From Lachnospiraceae bacterium (GTDB taxonomy: Bacteria; Bacillota; Clostridia; Lachnospirales; Lachnospiraceae), in contig JAFTWC010000050.1 of NCBI GenBank assembly GCA_017465475.1, positions 1 to 64,000 on the forward strand: 64,000 nucleotides of DNA, given 5' to 3'. The translations under genes were made by a program, and so were the position numbers. Below are positions 43,516 through 51,982 of the stretch, one piece after another (the stretch's first letter is position 1; each line of letters starts with the position of its first letter). The notes under the pieces were generated by a model that was not told the origin of the DNA, searched no databases, and saw nothing but the letters and a program-made list of their open reading frames with translations.

Positions 43516-44460
43516 TTATCGTAATGCCAGGTATCCGGCCATAAGCAGGCCGGCAAGCAATCCGGCGATAAATTTTGTAATCAGATAGTGTGCGAACGGG
43601 AGCTTTGTTCCCGCCAGCACACTTTTTGTTTGGGCGGCGGTGGACAGACCTCCGAAGGTGACAAATCCGGTAACAAGACATAAAAGCAGTGTCTCCGGGA
43701 AGGAAGACGATGCCAAAGCGGTACTTCCGGTGGTGATTTCAAGAAAGGAACCAAGACCGGAAAGGAAAACGGACGGGAGCGGAAGTTTTTCCAAAAGCTT
43801 TGCCAGAACAGAGAAGAGCACAATGTAGCCCCCCACTTTTGTAAGCACGGAAAAGGCCTGTTCGATGGCAGCATCCAAAAGCAGGAAGGAAAAGGTAAAA
43901 GAGGATTTTTTAGGGGAGATCGGAGAAACCCGCGGCTCGTTACTAGGAGTCTTTGGACGGGTAAGCTTGGCAGCAAGAACGGATGAAAGCGTAACGATAC
44001 AAAGAACCGCATAGCGTAAATCAGGGCGTTCCAGTACGGTGACGGAAATAAAGCCCAGTAAAAACAGAGGGCTTGGATTATTGCAAAGAGGCAGAAGATA
44101 CTGCCCTTCTTTTTTTGTGATTTTTCCGGACAAAAGAAGAGAAGAGATGGTTTTTGCACCTACCGGCAGACCGGCAAGCAGACCGATAACCACCGCATAA
44201 CAGCCGGAGGCACTGCACCGGAAAACAGGGGACAGGACCGGGGCAAGCCGGAGGGCAATGCTGTCGGAAAGCCCGGTGGAGAGTAATAAGGAAGAAATAA
44301 TCAAAAAGGGAAGCAGGCTTGGTAATACCTGATTGAACCAAAGAAGTAAACCGCTTTTGGCACCGGCCAGGGCGGTGTCGGGAAATAACAAAAGGCAGCA
44401 AAGAAAACAGAGCATGCCGCCTTTTACCAAATAAGAGCGAATTTTTTTGGATAGAGCCAT
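43516..44460 (-). CDS. ylbJ: Sporulation integral membrane protein YlbJ
   Basis: A 314-residue protein with about eight hydrophobic segments. It has the nucleoside-recognition-type repeats seen in YlbJ: FNQVLPSLLPFLIISSLLL near the start, GLLAGLPVGAKT, LCNNPSPLFLLGF and, in the second half, LVTGFVTFGGLSTAAQTKS. YlbJ acts in the mother-cell or forespore membrane during sporulation and is linked to cortex formation. It starts 11 bases after the tmcAL stop (same strand), with GAGG before the ATG. Confidence 0.92.
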   Translation of the reverse strand: MALSKKIRSYLVKGGMLCFLCCLLLFPDTALAGAKSGLLLWFNQVLPSLLPFLIISSLLLSTGLSDSIALRLAPVLSPVFRCSASGCYAVVIGLLAGLPVGAKTISSLLLSGKITKKEGQYLLPLCNNPSPLFLLGFISVTVLERPDLRYAVLCIVTLSSVLAAKLTRPKTPSNEPRVSPISPKKSSFTFSFLLLDAAIEQAFSVLTKVGGYIVLFSVLAKLLEKLPLPSVFLSGLGSFLEITTGSTALASSSFPETLLLCLVTGFVTFGGLSTAAQTKSVLAGTKLPFAHYLITKFIAGLLAGLLMAGYLALR

Positions 44461-44471
44461 AACTGCCTCAG

Positions 44472-45695
44472 TTAACTGTTTTTGATACTATATGAAAAAT
44501 CTTCCGGTAAAAGAACTCCGTACTTTTGGTAAACTACCGCATTATATAAGTCGGTAGCTGCAATGTCATAGGAAAGCAGACGGTTTTCTGCTTCATTACA
44601 CCGCTTTCCCTTTTGAGCTAACTTTGTCAGAAGAGGAAGGGTGGCAGTGTTCTTCATCTGCTTTAATAAAGCTGTGGCAGGTTCCTGAAAACCGAGGATT
44701 CTGGCATAGCAGACTTCTTCGGCGCGGAATATATCCAGGGCTTCTTTGGTAAGGTTAAATAAAATGTGGAGAAGACAACGTTCTATCCGGGTTCGAGTGT
44801 ATTGCTTGGTTTTGACGGAATCAAGAAAAGCTTCATAGTCACAGACCGGGAGGCGTTTTTTTAGTCTGCCGGCAAGTTCCGTCGAAACATCCGCATAAGA
44901 CGTTAAGCAGTCTTTCTTTTGAATCAAGGCGTAGCGGTACAAGGAAAGGAAATCCTCCGAAAAAACCGGTGCGTACGGCTTTTTTGATAAAGTCCGGGCA
45001 GCGGCATCCGGCAGAGCGGATAAAAAGGCCTCCGAATAGGAGGTTTCATTTTTCAGTAAGGTACGAAGAGCGGTTGCGGAAGCAAAACGGTCTTCGGTAA
45101 CGACGGTATCATGATACCCTGCACCTATACGTTTGATGGCATATGGGGTGATACTACTGTGTTTGCGGTACAAGGCTTTACAATATTCCAAACCAAGAAG
45201 TGCATTGGGAGAGGAAAGAAGCGCCAGAGCTTCTTCGGACAAATAGGGCTGCGCTGCCGCCAATCGAGCCTTAGGAAAGGTTAGACCGTTTTTCAGACCT
45301 TCCTGCAGTACCTTCTTATAATCTGCCGGTTCGTTACAAAGAAATTCCGCAGTTTGTTGATATAACTCCATGGAAGCTTCTGCCTCCGTGCCGAAGCAAA
45401 GATAGTCCACACATCCCAGTTTTTCAAGAATGGTAACGGCACCTTCCGCAAAATATTCCGCACTGCCGGTAGCATAACAGAAGGGTAGCTCTAACACCAC
45501 ATCCGCGCCGCAAGCTAAAGCACATTCTGCTCTTGTAAATTTGTCAAAGCAGGCAGGAATTCCTCGTTCCGTAAAGTTTCCGCTCATAACGGCCACCACA
45601 AAATCCGCCCCGGTAACGCGGCGTGTTTCTTTGATGTGGTATTCGTGTCCCTTGTGGAAGGGATTGTACTCTACAATAATTCCTGCGACTTTCAT
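44472..45695 (-). CDS. tmcAL: tRNA(Met) cytidine acetate ligase (YlbM)
   Basis: A 407-residue enzyme that uses ATP and acetate to acetylate the wobble cytidine of elongator tRNA-Met. The N-terminal nucleotidyltransferase domain has VAGIIVEYNPFHKGHEYHI with the HxGH-type site and VVAVMSGNFTERGIPA; later LELPFCYATGSAEYFAEGAV. The ATG at 45695 is chosen because AAAGGAG lies 11 bases upstream; a further in-frame ATG at 45716 has no site. The neighbour ylbJ and the nearby rsmD-coaD pair match the usual Firmicute gene order. Confidence 0.94.
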   Translation of the reverse strand: MKVAGIIVEYNPFHKGHEYHIKETRRVTGADFVVAVMSGNFTERGIPACFDKFTRAECALACGADVVLELPFCYATGSAEYFAEGAVTILEKLGCVDYLCFGTEAEASMELYQQTAEFLCNEPADYKKVLQEGLKNGLTFPKARLAAAQPYLSEEALALLSSPNALLGLEYCKALYRKHSSITPYAIKRIGAGYHDTVVTEDRFASATALRTLLKNETSYSEAFLSALPDAAARTLSKKPYAPVFSEDFLSLYRYALIQKKDCLTSYADVSTELAGRLKKRLPVCDYEAFLDSVKTKQYTRTRIERCLLHILFNLTKEALDIFRAEEVCYARILGFQEPATALLKQMKNTATLPLLTKLAQKGKRCNEAENRLLSYDIAATDLYNAVVYQKYGVLLPEDFSYSIKNS

Positions 45696-45749
45696 AAGCA
45701 CAGTTGCTCCTTTCAAATCAGTGGTGGCAATCGGGAGTAGTTAACGGAT

Positions 45750-45769
45750 AGAAAGGTGAGTTTCTCACC
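45750..45769 (-). terminator. Weak terminator after the LuxR-type regulator operon
   Basis: On the minus strand GGTGAG, a 3-base loop and CTCACC (45755-45769) are followed by TTTCT. The short stem and poor T-run make it weak, so some read-through into tmcAL is possible. Confidence 0.45.
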
Positions 45770-45779
45770 GCAACAAGAA

Positions 45780-46406
45780 CTAGGCCCGGATATGCTTATA
45801 GTAATAAATGGCAAGCTGGGTGCGATCCCGGAGGTTAAGCTTTTCCAAGGTACTGCTTAGGTAATTTCGTACCGTACCCTCCGAAAGGAAAAGACTCTGT
45901 GCAATTTCTTTATTATTGAGTCCTTCTGCCACCAGTTTCATGATTTCAATCTCTTTTTCGTTTAGAGGGAGCTCCGATACATCCGGTTCTTTCGGTGCGG
46001 AAAGAATGTCCGGAATCTTTTTTACTACCTCACTTCCGAATACATTCTGCCCACCGTATACTGCATGGAGAGCAGGCACAATATGTTCAAAGTCCTGTTT
46101 TAGCAAGTAGCCTTTTGCCCCCAGTCTAAGTGCACGAATGATATACTCATCATCGGAAAAGGTAGTTAGAAATAGTATTTTGGCAGACGGGTCTGTAGCC
46201 AAAATAGTAGTGGCGGCGTCTAACCCGTTCATTCCTTCCATTCGGATGTCCATGAGAAGAATGTCCGGTTGATGTTCTTTATAGAGGGCAATGGCTTCTG
46301 TGCCGTCTCTGCCTAAAGCAGGAACCGTAATGTCCGGTTCGGCTTCTAAAATAGTTTTTAAAGAAATGCCGACCACGCGGTCGTCGTCTACTACCAGTAC
46401 TTTCAT
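45780..46406 (-). CDS. NarL/LuxR-type response regulator
   Basis: A 208-residue regulator. The receiver domain has VVDDDRVV and the phospho-acceptor Asp in DILLMDIRMEG (near 54), then the conserved Thr and Lys (LFLTTFSDD, GAKGYLLK). The C-terminal LuxR helix-turn-helix has LNEKEIEIMKLVAEGL NKEIAQSLFLSEGTVRNYL. It follows the sensor kinase gene by 9 bases and probably controls the ABC exporter that is transcribed away from this pair. Confidence 0.95.
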   Translation of the reverse strand: MKVLVVDDDRVVGISLKTILEAEPDITVPALGRDGTEAIALYKEHQPDILLMDIRMEGMNGLDAATTILATDPSAKILFLTTFSDDEYIIRALRLGAKGYLLKQDFEHIVPALHAVYGGQNVFGSEVVKKIPDILSAPKEPDVSELPLNEKEIEIMKLVAEGLNNKEIAQSLFLSEGTVRNYLSSTLEKLNLRDRTQLAIYYYKHIRA

Positions 46407-46415
46407 AAAATCCTC

Positions 46416-47480
46416 CTAATTGTGGTCCTTTGGAACGGATACGAAAATATGGAATCCGTTCTGGGTGGAAATGCGAATGGTGCCCTTTAAGGCAGAAACA
46501 CGGGCCTGCATGTTGTCTAAGCCCATACCGGCATGTTCGCCGGAAAGGGCAATGTCGGTACCGTTATCTGCAATGGAAAGACGGTACATGGATGAGTATT
46601 CCTTCATGCTGATCCGGATGGTATCTCCGTTGCTGTGTTTAGCAATATTGGAAAGAGCTTCTTTGGTGATGGTAAGGAAACAATAGGTTACCGCCACCGG
46701 AAGTTCCGGAGCAATATCATATTCAAATTGTGTCCGGTATGCCGTGAAATCTGCCAACAGTTGTTTGGCGGAAGTTTCCAAATCCAGTGCATCGTCTCTT
46801 AAATCGTGGACACTGTTCCGAATTCCCTGCATGGCGGCGTCCAGACTTTCTTTTAATAACAGTAAGGATTCGTCGTCTTTTTTTACCGTCAGCATGGCAC
46901 CCACCTGAAGTAAGGAACGGGACAGTAAATGTCCCACGTTATCGTGAATCTCTCTGGCAATACGGGTACGCTCCTGCAGGGTGGCAATTTTGATTTGCGC
47001 ATCCTGGTTTTCAATTAAGGTTTGGGCCTGTTCCTTTAGGGAAAGGCGTTCTTCCGTGTCGGAATCCCGAAGGGAAATATAGTTTGCACTCATATCGGAA
47101 TACTGACGTTCTCTGTAGGATAACAGTAAAGCCACACAAAGCAAAAATAAAATAAGAAAACCGGTGACAAGGGATGCAGCAAGAAAGAAATACCGGAGAA
47201 CCGGAAGGAGTGCACAAAGCAGTGCCGGCGTAGGTTTCTTCACACAAAGGGGATAACAAAGTACCGGAAGGAAAAACAGTACATCCGGAATAAAAAGACT
47301 AAGAACCACTCCTAAGCCGAATAATCCGTAGGAGAAGGGCAGGGAGGAAACCAGTTCTTCCGCAGCCAGTGCAATAAAGACGAAGAGCAGGAGGATAATG
47401 GGAGTTATGGCCGGCTCTGTGGTGAGCAGCAATACAAGACCAAAAAGTAACAGTATGATTTTATCAACGATTCCTCGCAC
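46416..47480 (-). CDS. Sensor histidine kinase (HisKA_3 type)
   Basis: A 354-residue kinase. It has about five N-terminal membrane helices without a large outer loop, then a coiled-coil and the dimerisation/phospho-acceptor box ERTRIAREIHDNVGHLLSR (His near residue 190). The ATPase domain follows, with ALSNIAKHSNGD, ADNGTDI and GMGLDNMQARV. The start is taken as GTG at 47480 because AAAGGAGG lies 7 bases upstream; the open frame continues back but has no site. It probably senses a signal at or in the membrane and phosphorylates the regulator encoded just downstream. Confidence 0.92.
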   Translation of the reverse strand: MRGIVDKIILLLFGLVLLLTTEPAITPIILLLFVFIALAAEELVSSLPFSYGLFGLGVVLSLFIPDVLFFLPVLCYPLCVKKPTPALLCALLPVLRYFFLAASLVTGFLILFLLCVALLLSYRERQYSDMSANYISLRDSDTEERLSLKEQAQTLIENQDAQIKIATLQERTRIAREIHDNVGHLLSRSLLQVGAMLTVKKDDESLLLLKESLDAAMQGIRNSVHDLRDDALDLETSAKQLLADFTAYRTQFEYDIAPELPVAVTYCFLTITKEALSNIAKHSNGDTIRISMKEYSSMYRLSIADNGTDIALSGEHAGMGLDNMQARVSALKGTIRISTQNGFHIFVSVPKDHN

Positions 47481-47538
47481 GGAACTTCCTCCTTTCTGCT
47501 TTCCGGGATAAATATGCCATAAGTTTAATCTAACAATC

Positions 47539-47567
47539 AGTGTACCATAGTTTCTTCTGATTGAAAA
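47539..47567 (-). promoter_or_regulatory. Promoter of the kinase-regulator pair
   Basis: On the minus strand TTTTCA (47567-47562), 17 bases, TACACT (47544-47539) with an extended TGG element before the -10. Confidence 0.6.
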
Positions 47568-47578
47568 GCAAAAAACAA

Positions 47579-47592
47579 ATGACATTTGTCAT
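47579..47592. promoter_or_regulatory. Palindrome between the divergent operons, likely regulator site
   Basis: ATGACATTTGTCAT is a perfect palindrome (ATGACA, TT, TGTCAT). It lies 11 bases upstream of the minus-strand -35 box and 23 bases upstream of the plus-strand -35. A related TTTGACAAAC follows at 47601-47610. A dimer of the LuxR-type regulator could act from here on both promoters. Confidence 0.55.
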
Positions 47593-47615
47593 ATTCTCTT
47601 TTTGACAAACGACAC

Positions 47616-47644
47616 TGGAATGTGATTTTTATCTTTGGTATGAT
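47616..47644 (+). promoter_or_regulatory. Promoter of the ABC-2 exporter operon
   Basis: A weak TGGAAT (47616-47621), 17 bases, then TATGAT (47639-47644) with an extended TGG element. The poor -35 fits an activator-dependent promoter. Confidence 0.55.
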
Positions 47645-47689
47645 AGGGGCATAAGATGCGAAACCGTGTTAGAGATGAAAGGAGACACT

Positions 47690-48637
47690 ATGAATACAGT
47701 TGTTAAGATTGAAAATTTGGTAAAGCGGTATAAGGAACTGGTGGCAGTGGACCACATGAATCTGGCCATTGAGCAAGGGGAGATTTTCGGACTGTTGGGA
47801 CCTAACGGCAGCGGAAAGTCTACCATCATCAATTGCCTGCTTTCTTTAACCAGTTATGACAAGGGAGAAATCACCGTATTCGGAGAAAAGATGCGGGCGG
47901 ACAATTACTCCGTGAAGGGACGTATCGGCGTGGTACTTCAGAACGTAGCCGTGTTTGACGAGCTTACGGTATACGAGAATATCGATTACTTTTGTAGCTT
48001 GTATATAAAGGATAAGGCAAAGAGAAAGGAATTGGTAAAAGAGGCCATTGCTTTTGTCGGGCTGGAGGACTTTGTGAAGTTCTATCCGAAGAAGCTTTCC
48101 GGTGGTCTTCTTCGCCGTCTGAATATTGCTTGTGGTATTGCCCATAAACCGGAGCTGATTATTTTCGATGAGCCTACGGTGGCAGTAGACCCTCAGAGCC
48201 GTAACAAGATTTTGGAGGGAATTCAGGAGCTAAATCGTCAGGGGGCGACAGTAATTTATACCTCTCACTATATGGAAGAAGTGGAGCAGATTTGTTCCAG
48301 AATTGCCATTATTGATAAGGGACAGCTGGTGGCTACCGGAACCAAGGAAGAGTTAAAGAGTATGATTCAGACCGGTGAAACCATTCGTGTGGAAGTGCCG
48401 GAGATGACCGACGAAGTATTGTTTGGACTTGAGAAGCTTTCTCATGTACTTTCCGTGGAGTATAACGAAGGATTGGCTACCATTAAGTGCAGCGGAGGCA
48501 GACACAATGTGTTGCATGTATTGGAGTACTTAAACAACACGGAAACTTCCTTCGGAAGAGTGTTTGCGGAGCAGCCGACGTTAAACGATGTGTTCCTTGA
48601 GATTACCGGTAAGGAACTCCGGGACGAAGTACAGTAA
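47690..48637 (+). CDS. ABC exporter ATP-binding protein (two-component linked)
   Basis: A 315-residue ATPase. Walker A is GPNGSGKST (near residue 40), the signature is LSGGLLRRL and Walker B is IIFDEPTVAVD, followed by TSHYMEEVEQIC with the switch His. The last 90 residues form an extra C-terminal domain as in DrrA/CcmA-type exporters. The ATG at 47690 is chosen because AAAGGAG lies 6 bases before it. It works with two downstream ABC-2 permeases. Such systems export drugs, peptides or lipids; the substrate is unknown. Confidence 0.93.
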   Translation: MNTVVKIENLVKRYKELVAVDHMNLAIEQGEIFGLLGPNGSGKSTIINCLLSLTSYDKGEITVFGEKMRADNYSVKGRIGVVLQNVAVFDELTVYENIDYFCSLYIKDKAKRKELVKEAIAFVGLEDFVKFYPKKLSGGLLRRLNIACGIAHKPELIIFDEPTVAVDPQSRNKILEGIQELNRQGATVIYTSHYMEEVEQICSRIAIIDKGQLVATGTKEELKSMIQTGETIRVEVPEMTDEVLFGLEKLSHVLSVEYNEGLATIKCSGGRHNVLHVLEYLNNTETSFGRVFAEQPTLNDVFLEITGKELRDEVQ

Positions 48638-48648
48638 GGGGGATGACT

Positions 48649-49800
48649 ATGGTTTACTATTTGTATCGCGTAAAGCGGTTATTTCGGAATAAAATTTTGT
48701 TTTTCTGGTCCATTATTTTTCCGCTTGTGTTGGCAACCTTTTTTAAACTGGCCTTTTCCGCCATTACGGAAAAGGATTGGGGATTTGATACCATTGCGGT
48801 GGCAGTGACCACAGAAGAGGGAAGCACTCCGGATGAGATGTTGATTTCCTTCTTGGAAGAAATGAAAAATGAGGATCAGGCGTTTTTTGAAGTGACGGAA
48901 ACAGATCCGGAAACAGCGGACCGGATGCTTTCCGAAAAAGAAGTGACCGCAGTAATCGTAGTGGGAGAAGAAACGGTGATAAAACTTCGGGAAAACGGAT
49001 TGGATTCCACTGTAGTAAAGACGGTCATTGACGGTTATTTACAGAGTAAGGACATTTTTATGGAAGCGGCTGTGACGGGAAAACTGGCCCAGGTGACAGA
49101 AGCGTTTTCCGACGAGATGGAAACCCTTGCGGTGAGAGAATTTAAGGGAGCGAGTAAAGATCCTTTAATACAGTATTTCCAGGCACTTATTGCTATGGCT
49201 AGCTTATACGGAGCTATGTATGGGCTTATGAATTCCAATGAGCTGAATACGAAGGCAAATACTGCGGATGTGGCAGCGAGACGTTTAGCTTCCCCGATGA
49301 AAAAGATTCCCACGGTACTTGCGGATGTGGCAGCGGCATTTACCATTCAGTATGTTCAGTTTTTGATTATTATTGCGTATTACCTGTTGGTGTTAAAGGT
49401 GGATTTCGGCACCATAAACGGTTGGTTGTTCCTTGGGGGAGCGGCATATAGTTTGTTTGGTGTGTTAATCGGTTATTGTATCGGCAGTGTGGTAAGACAA
49501 AAGGAAAATATTCAGAATGCCCTTATGATGGGAACGGTGATGTTCAGTAGTTTTCTTGCGGGACTTATGGTAGGTGGTCTTCGTATTACCATTGAACTTT
49601 CGGCACCGATTGTAAATCGGATTAATCCGGCTACTTTGATTGCGGATTCCATGCAGGCTCTTTGTATTATGAGGGATATGGACCGTTTTGCAACATGTAT
49701 GATAGGCATCTTGATTTGGTGCGTAGCCTTGATTGTGGTGAGTGTACTTGCTATGGGATTTCGTCAGATGGCAGAAGGAAGGAGAGTGAAGAATGTATGA
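48649..49800 (+). CDS. ABC-2 type permease, first subunit
   Basis: A 383-residue membrane protein with the ABC-2 plan: one N-terminal helix (about 20-40), a large outer domain of about 150 residues, then five helices (from about residue 180) with the motif LASPMKKIPTVLAD in the first inner loop. The ATG at 48649 is chosen over 48643 because AAGGGGG lies 6 bases before it. Its stop overlaps the start of the second permease (ATGA). Confidence 0.9.
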   Translation: MVYYLYRVKRLFRNKILFFWSIIFPLVLATFFKLAFSAITEKDWGFDTIAVAVTTEEGSTPDEMLISFLEEMKNEDQAFFEVTETDPETADRMLSEKEVTAVIVVGEETVIKLRENGLDSTVVKTVIDGYLQSKDIFMEAAVTGKLAQVTEAFSDEMETLAVREFKGASKDPLIQYFQALIAMASLYGAMYGLMNSNELNTKANTADVAARRLASPMKKIPTVLADVAAAFTIQYVQFLIIIAYYLLVLKVDFGTINGWLFLGGAAYSLFGVLIGYCIGSVVRQKENIQNALMMGTVMFSSFLAGLMVGGLRITIELSAPIVNRINPATLIADSMQALCIMRDMDRFATCMIGILIWCVALIVVSVLAMGFRQMAEGRRVKNV

Positions 49801-50927
49801 AAACCGTGTTTAAAATAGCAAAAAAGGCATTGCCGGCGGCAAGCATATACTTCTGCATTTTCTGCGGTCTGATGATTGCATTCACTTTTTTGGCAGGAAA
49901 GGATCAGGAGAAAAACTTTCAGGCAACAAAGCTTGATATTTTGTTGGAGGATAAGGACAATTCGGTACTGTCGGAGGCACTTACGGAGTATTTGGGAAAA
50001 GAGAATGAGGTATCCGAAGACTTTAACAGAGAACTGGTGTCGGAACTTATTTTTAACGGTGTATCGGATTACGTGGTCTACATTGAGGATGGCTTTGAAG
50101 AAAAATTTCTCTCCGGTGAGCAAGGTGGTTTGGAACGGCAAAGTATCCGTGCCAATGTGGCGTTTTTGGATGAAAAGATAGAACTGTTTTTCCGCTATGT
50201 ACGAGCAGAACTGGCGCTGGGGAAAACCACGGAAGAAGCCTGTAAGGCAGTGCTGTTAAACTGTGAGAAACAGGCAAAGACGGTGGTGACCTCCGATAAA
50301 GGACAGAGCATGCTGTCACCGGGATATTATTTCTTTACGTATATTTCTTATATTTTGCCGGCCATTTTGATTATGGTGTTAGGCCCGATTATGAATGCCT
50401 ACTATAAAAAGGAAATAAAGATGCGTACGGATTGCGGTAAGTTAAGTACCCGTAAGCAAAATATTGCAATTGTAAGCGGAATTGCAGCGGTGGCCATGAT
50501 GCTTTGGGGGTTATTAATGATTATGGGAGTTTGTATTTATGGAAGAGATTTTACAGTGTCTACGTACCTGTGCGGTATGTTTAACAGCTTTTTATTCCTG
50601 CTTGTGTCTGTGGCAATTTCTGTGTTAATCGGCGTATTGGTAAGGGGCGGAGATGCCTTAAACGGAGCAAGCAACTTAATCGGTATGGGAATGGCATTTA
50701 TGTGCGGTGTGTTCGTACCGTCGGAAATGTTGCCGGACGGAGTAAACAAGTTTGCGGAATTTTTACCGGCAAGCTGGTATATGAAAAACGTAAGGATGTT
50801 GTATGAAACGGATAATATGGCGGATGTGATAGGGGAATACCTTGGAAATTGTGGTGTGATTGCGATTTTTGCGGTGGCAATCTTCTGCATTTTCCTGGTG
50901 TTTGTAAAGAGAAAGAGAGTGGTGTAA
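49797..50927 (+). CDS. ABC-2 type permease, second subunit
   Basis: A 376-residue relative of the preceding permease with the same layout: N-terminal helix (about 12-30), a large outer domain and five C-terminal helices. It is translationally coupled to the first permease by ATGA, and the two probably form a heterodimer driven by the ATPase encoded at 47690. The ATG at 49797 is preferred because AAGGAAGGAG lies upstream within the previous gene; the open frame itself extends further back. A terminator 41 bases downstream ends the operon. Confidence 0.9.
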   Translation: MKTVFKIAKKALPAASIYFCIFCGLMIAFTFLAGKDQEKNFQATKLDILLEDKDNSVLSEALTEYLGKENEVSEDFNRELVSELIFNGVSDYVVYIEDGFEEKFLSGEQGGLERQSIRANVAFLDEKIELFFRYVRAELALGKTTEEACKAVLLNCEKQAKTVVTSDKGQSMLSPGYYFFTYISYILPAILIMVLGPIMNAYYKKEIKMRTDCGKLSTRKQNIAIVSGIAAVAMMLWGLLMIMGVCIYGRDFTVSTYLCGMFNSFLFLLVSVAISVLIGVLVRGGDALNGASNLIGMGMAFMCGVFVPSEMLPDGVNKFAEFLPASWYMKNVRMLYETDNMADVIGEYLGNCGVIAIFAVAIFCIFLVFVKRKRVV

Positions 50928-50968
50928 GGAGGATTTGATTCTTTAAGTTAAGAGATGGTTAGGAAAGT

Positions 50969-51014
50969 GGCTGTGTATGTATTTTTAAGCAAAGAATACA
51001 TACACGGCCTTTTT
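50969..51014 (+). terminator. Terminator of the ABC-2 exporter operon
   Basis: A 15-bp stem (50969-50983 with 50995-51009, one T-G pair) with an 11-base loop is followed by five T. Confidence 0.92.
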
Positions 51015-51075
51015 GGCGTTTGTACAGTATAAAATAAACATTTCTTATTATTTTATGAAAAAAGAGTAAACTTCA

Positions 51076-51103
51076 TTGACAGAGCGTTTTCTTGTTTTAT
51101 AAT
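51076..51103 (+). promoter_or_regulatory. Strong promoter of the DUF5685-Hsp70 cassette
   Basis: Perfect TTGACA (51076-51081) and perfect TATAAT (51098-51103) with a 16-base spacer. I see no CIRCE inverted repeat (the HrcA operator) near it. Confidence 0.85.
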
Positions 51104-51151
51104 TAAAAAATAGAATTTTTCAGATAATTGGAAGTGGAGGCATGTACAGTC

Positions 51152-51982
51152 ATGTTCGGGTATATTATTTGTAATAAGTCAGGATTGTCGGAAGAAGAGT
51201 TTGCGAGATACCGAAGATTTTATTGCGGTGTGTGTAAATCTTTAGAGAAGAAATTTGGTCAGATGGGGCAATTCTGTTTGAGTTTTGATATGACGTTTTT
51301 GGCGTTATTTTTGTCTTCTATGTATGAGCCGGAAGAAAGAAGAAGTCGTTTTTTATGTCCGGCTCATCCTGTACATAAAAGAGAAGCGGTGGAACAGGAA
51401 TTTACAGAGTATGCGGCAGATATGACAGTGGCTCTTTCTTATCATAAATGCCTGGATGATTGGGCGGATGAGAAAAAGTCGGGAAAGCGGTTGTATGGGA
51501 AATTATTGGAAAAGCATTATGAGGGAGTAAAATTACGTTATCCAAAGCAGTGCAGCGTAATTGAGGAAAGCTTAAAGGAACTGATGAGGTTGGAAAAAGA
51601 AGCACCGGCGGAAGTAGATGCCATATTGCAGTGCTCCGGAAAAATGTTATCGGAAGTATTTGTATATCGTGAAGACTTTTGGAGCAATAGTTTACGTGAA
51701 TTCGGCTACGCGTTGGGACGGTTTATTTATCTTATGGATGCAGCGATGGATTACGAAAAGGATAAGAAAAAGAAAAACTATAATCCGCTGTTTTTCATGG
51801 ATAAACAGCCGGAGGATGCGGAGGAGCTTCTGACGATGTTAATCGGTGATGCAACGCAGATTTATGAAAAGTTGCCGATGGTACAGGATGCACACCTTAT
51901 CGGGAATATTTTGTATGGGGGAGTATGGCAGCAGTATTACACTAAAATAAAGGAGAAAAAAGATGGTAACGGATCCGTATAA
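51152..51982 (+). CDS. DUF5685-like cytoplasmic protein
   Basis: A 276-residue protein starting with FGYIICNKSGLSEEEF, then YCGVCKSL and, later, YHKCLDDWADEKK and LGRFIYLMDAAMDYEKD. These Cys/His and acidic pairs recall the DUF5685 family, and the two DDxxD-like acidic helices also recall all-helical isoprenoid-binding folds. There is no membrane segment. The ATG at 51152 has GGAGG 11 bases upstream. It is the first gene of a cassette with a J-domain protein and an Hsp70, and its last 20 bases overlap the J-domain gene. Function is unknown. Confidence 0.75.
   Translation: MFGYIICNKSGLSEEEFARYRRFYCGVCKSLEKKFGQMGQFCLSFDMTFLALFLSSMYEPEERRSRFLCPAHPVHKREAVEQEFTEYAADMTVALSYHKCLDDWADEKKSGKRLYGKLLEKHYEGVKLRYPKQCSVIEESLKELMRLEKEAPAEVDAILQCSGKMLSEVFVYREDFWSNSLREFGYALGRFIYLMDAAMDYEKDKKKKNYNPLFFMDKQPEDAEELLTMLIGDATQIYEKLPMVQDAHLIGNILYGGVWQQYYTKIKEKKDGNGSV

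Noticed and set aside
43581..44159. 192-codon minus-strand frame inside ylbJ
   Set aside because: It is another frame of the same strand as ylbJ, is Phe/Leu-rich by composition, and has no ribosome site; ylbJ itself is a clear family member.
51004..51151. CIRCE element for HrcA control of the Hsp70 cassette
   Set aside because: I looked for the TTAGCACTC-N9-GAGTGCTAA pattern and found nothing close, so heat-shock control by HrcA is not supported.
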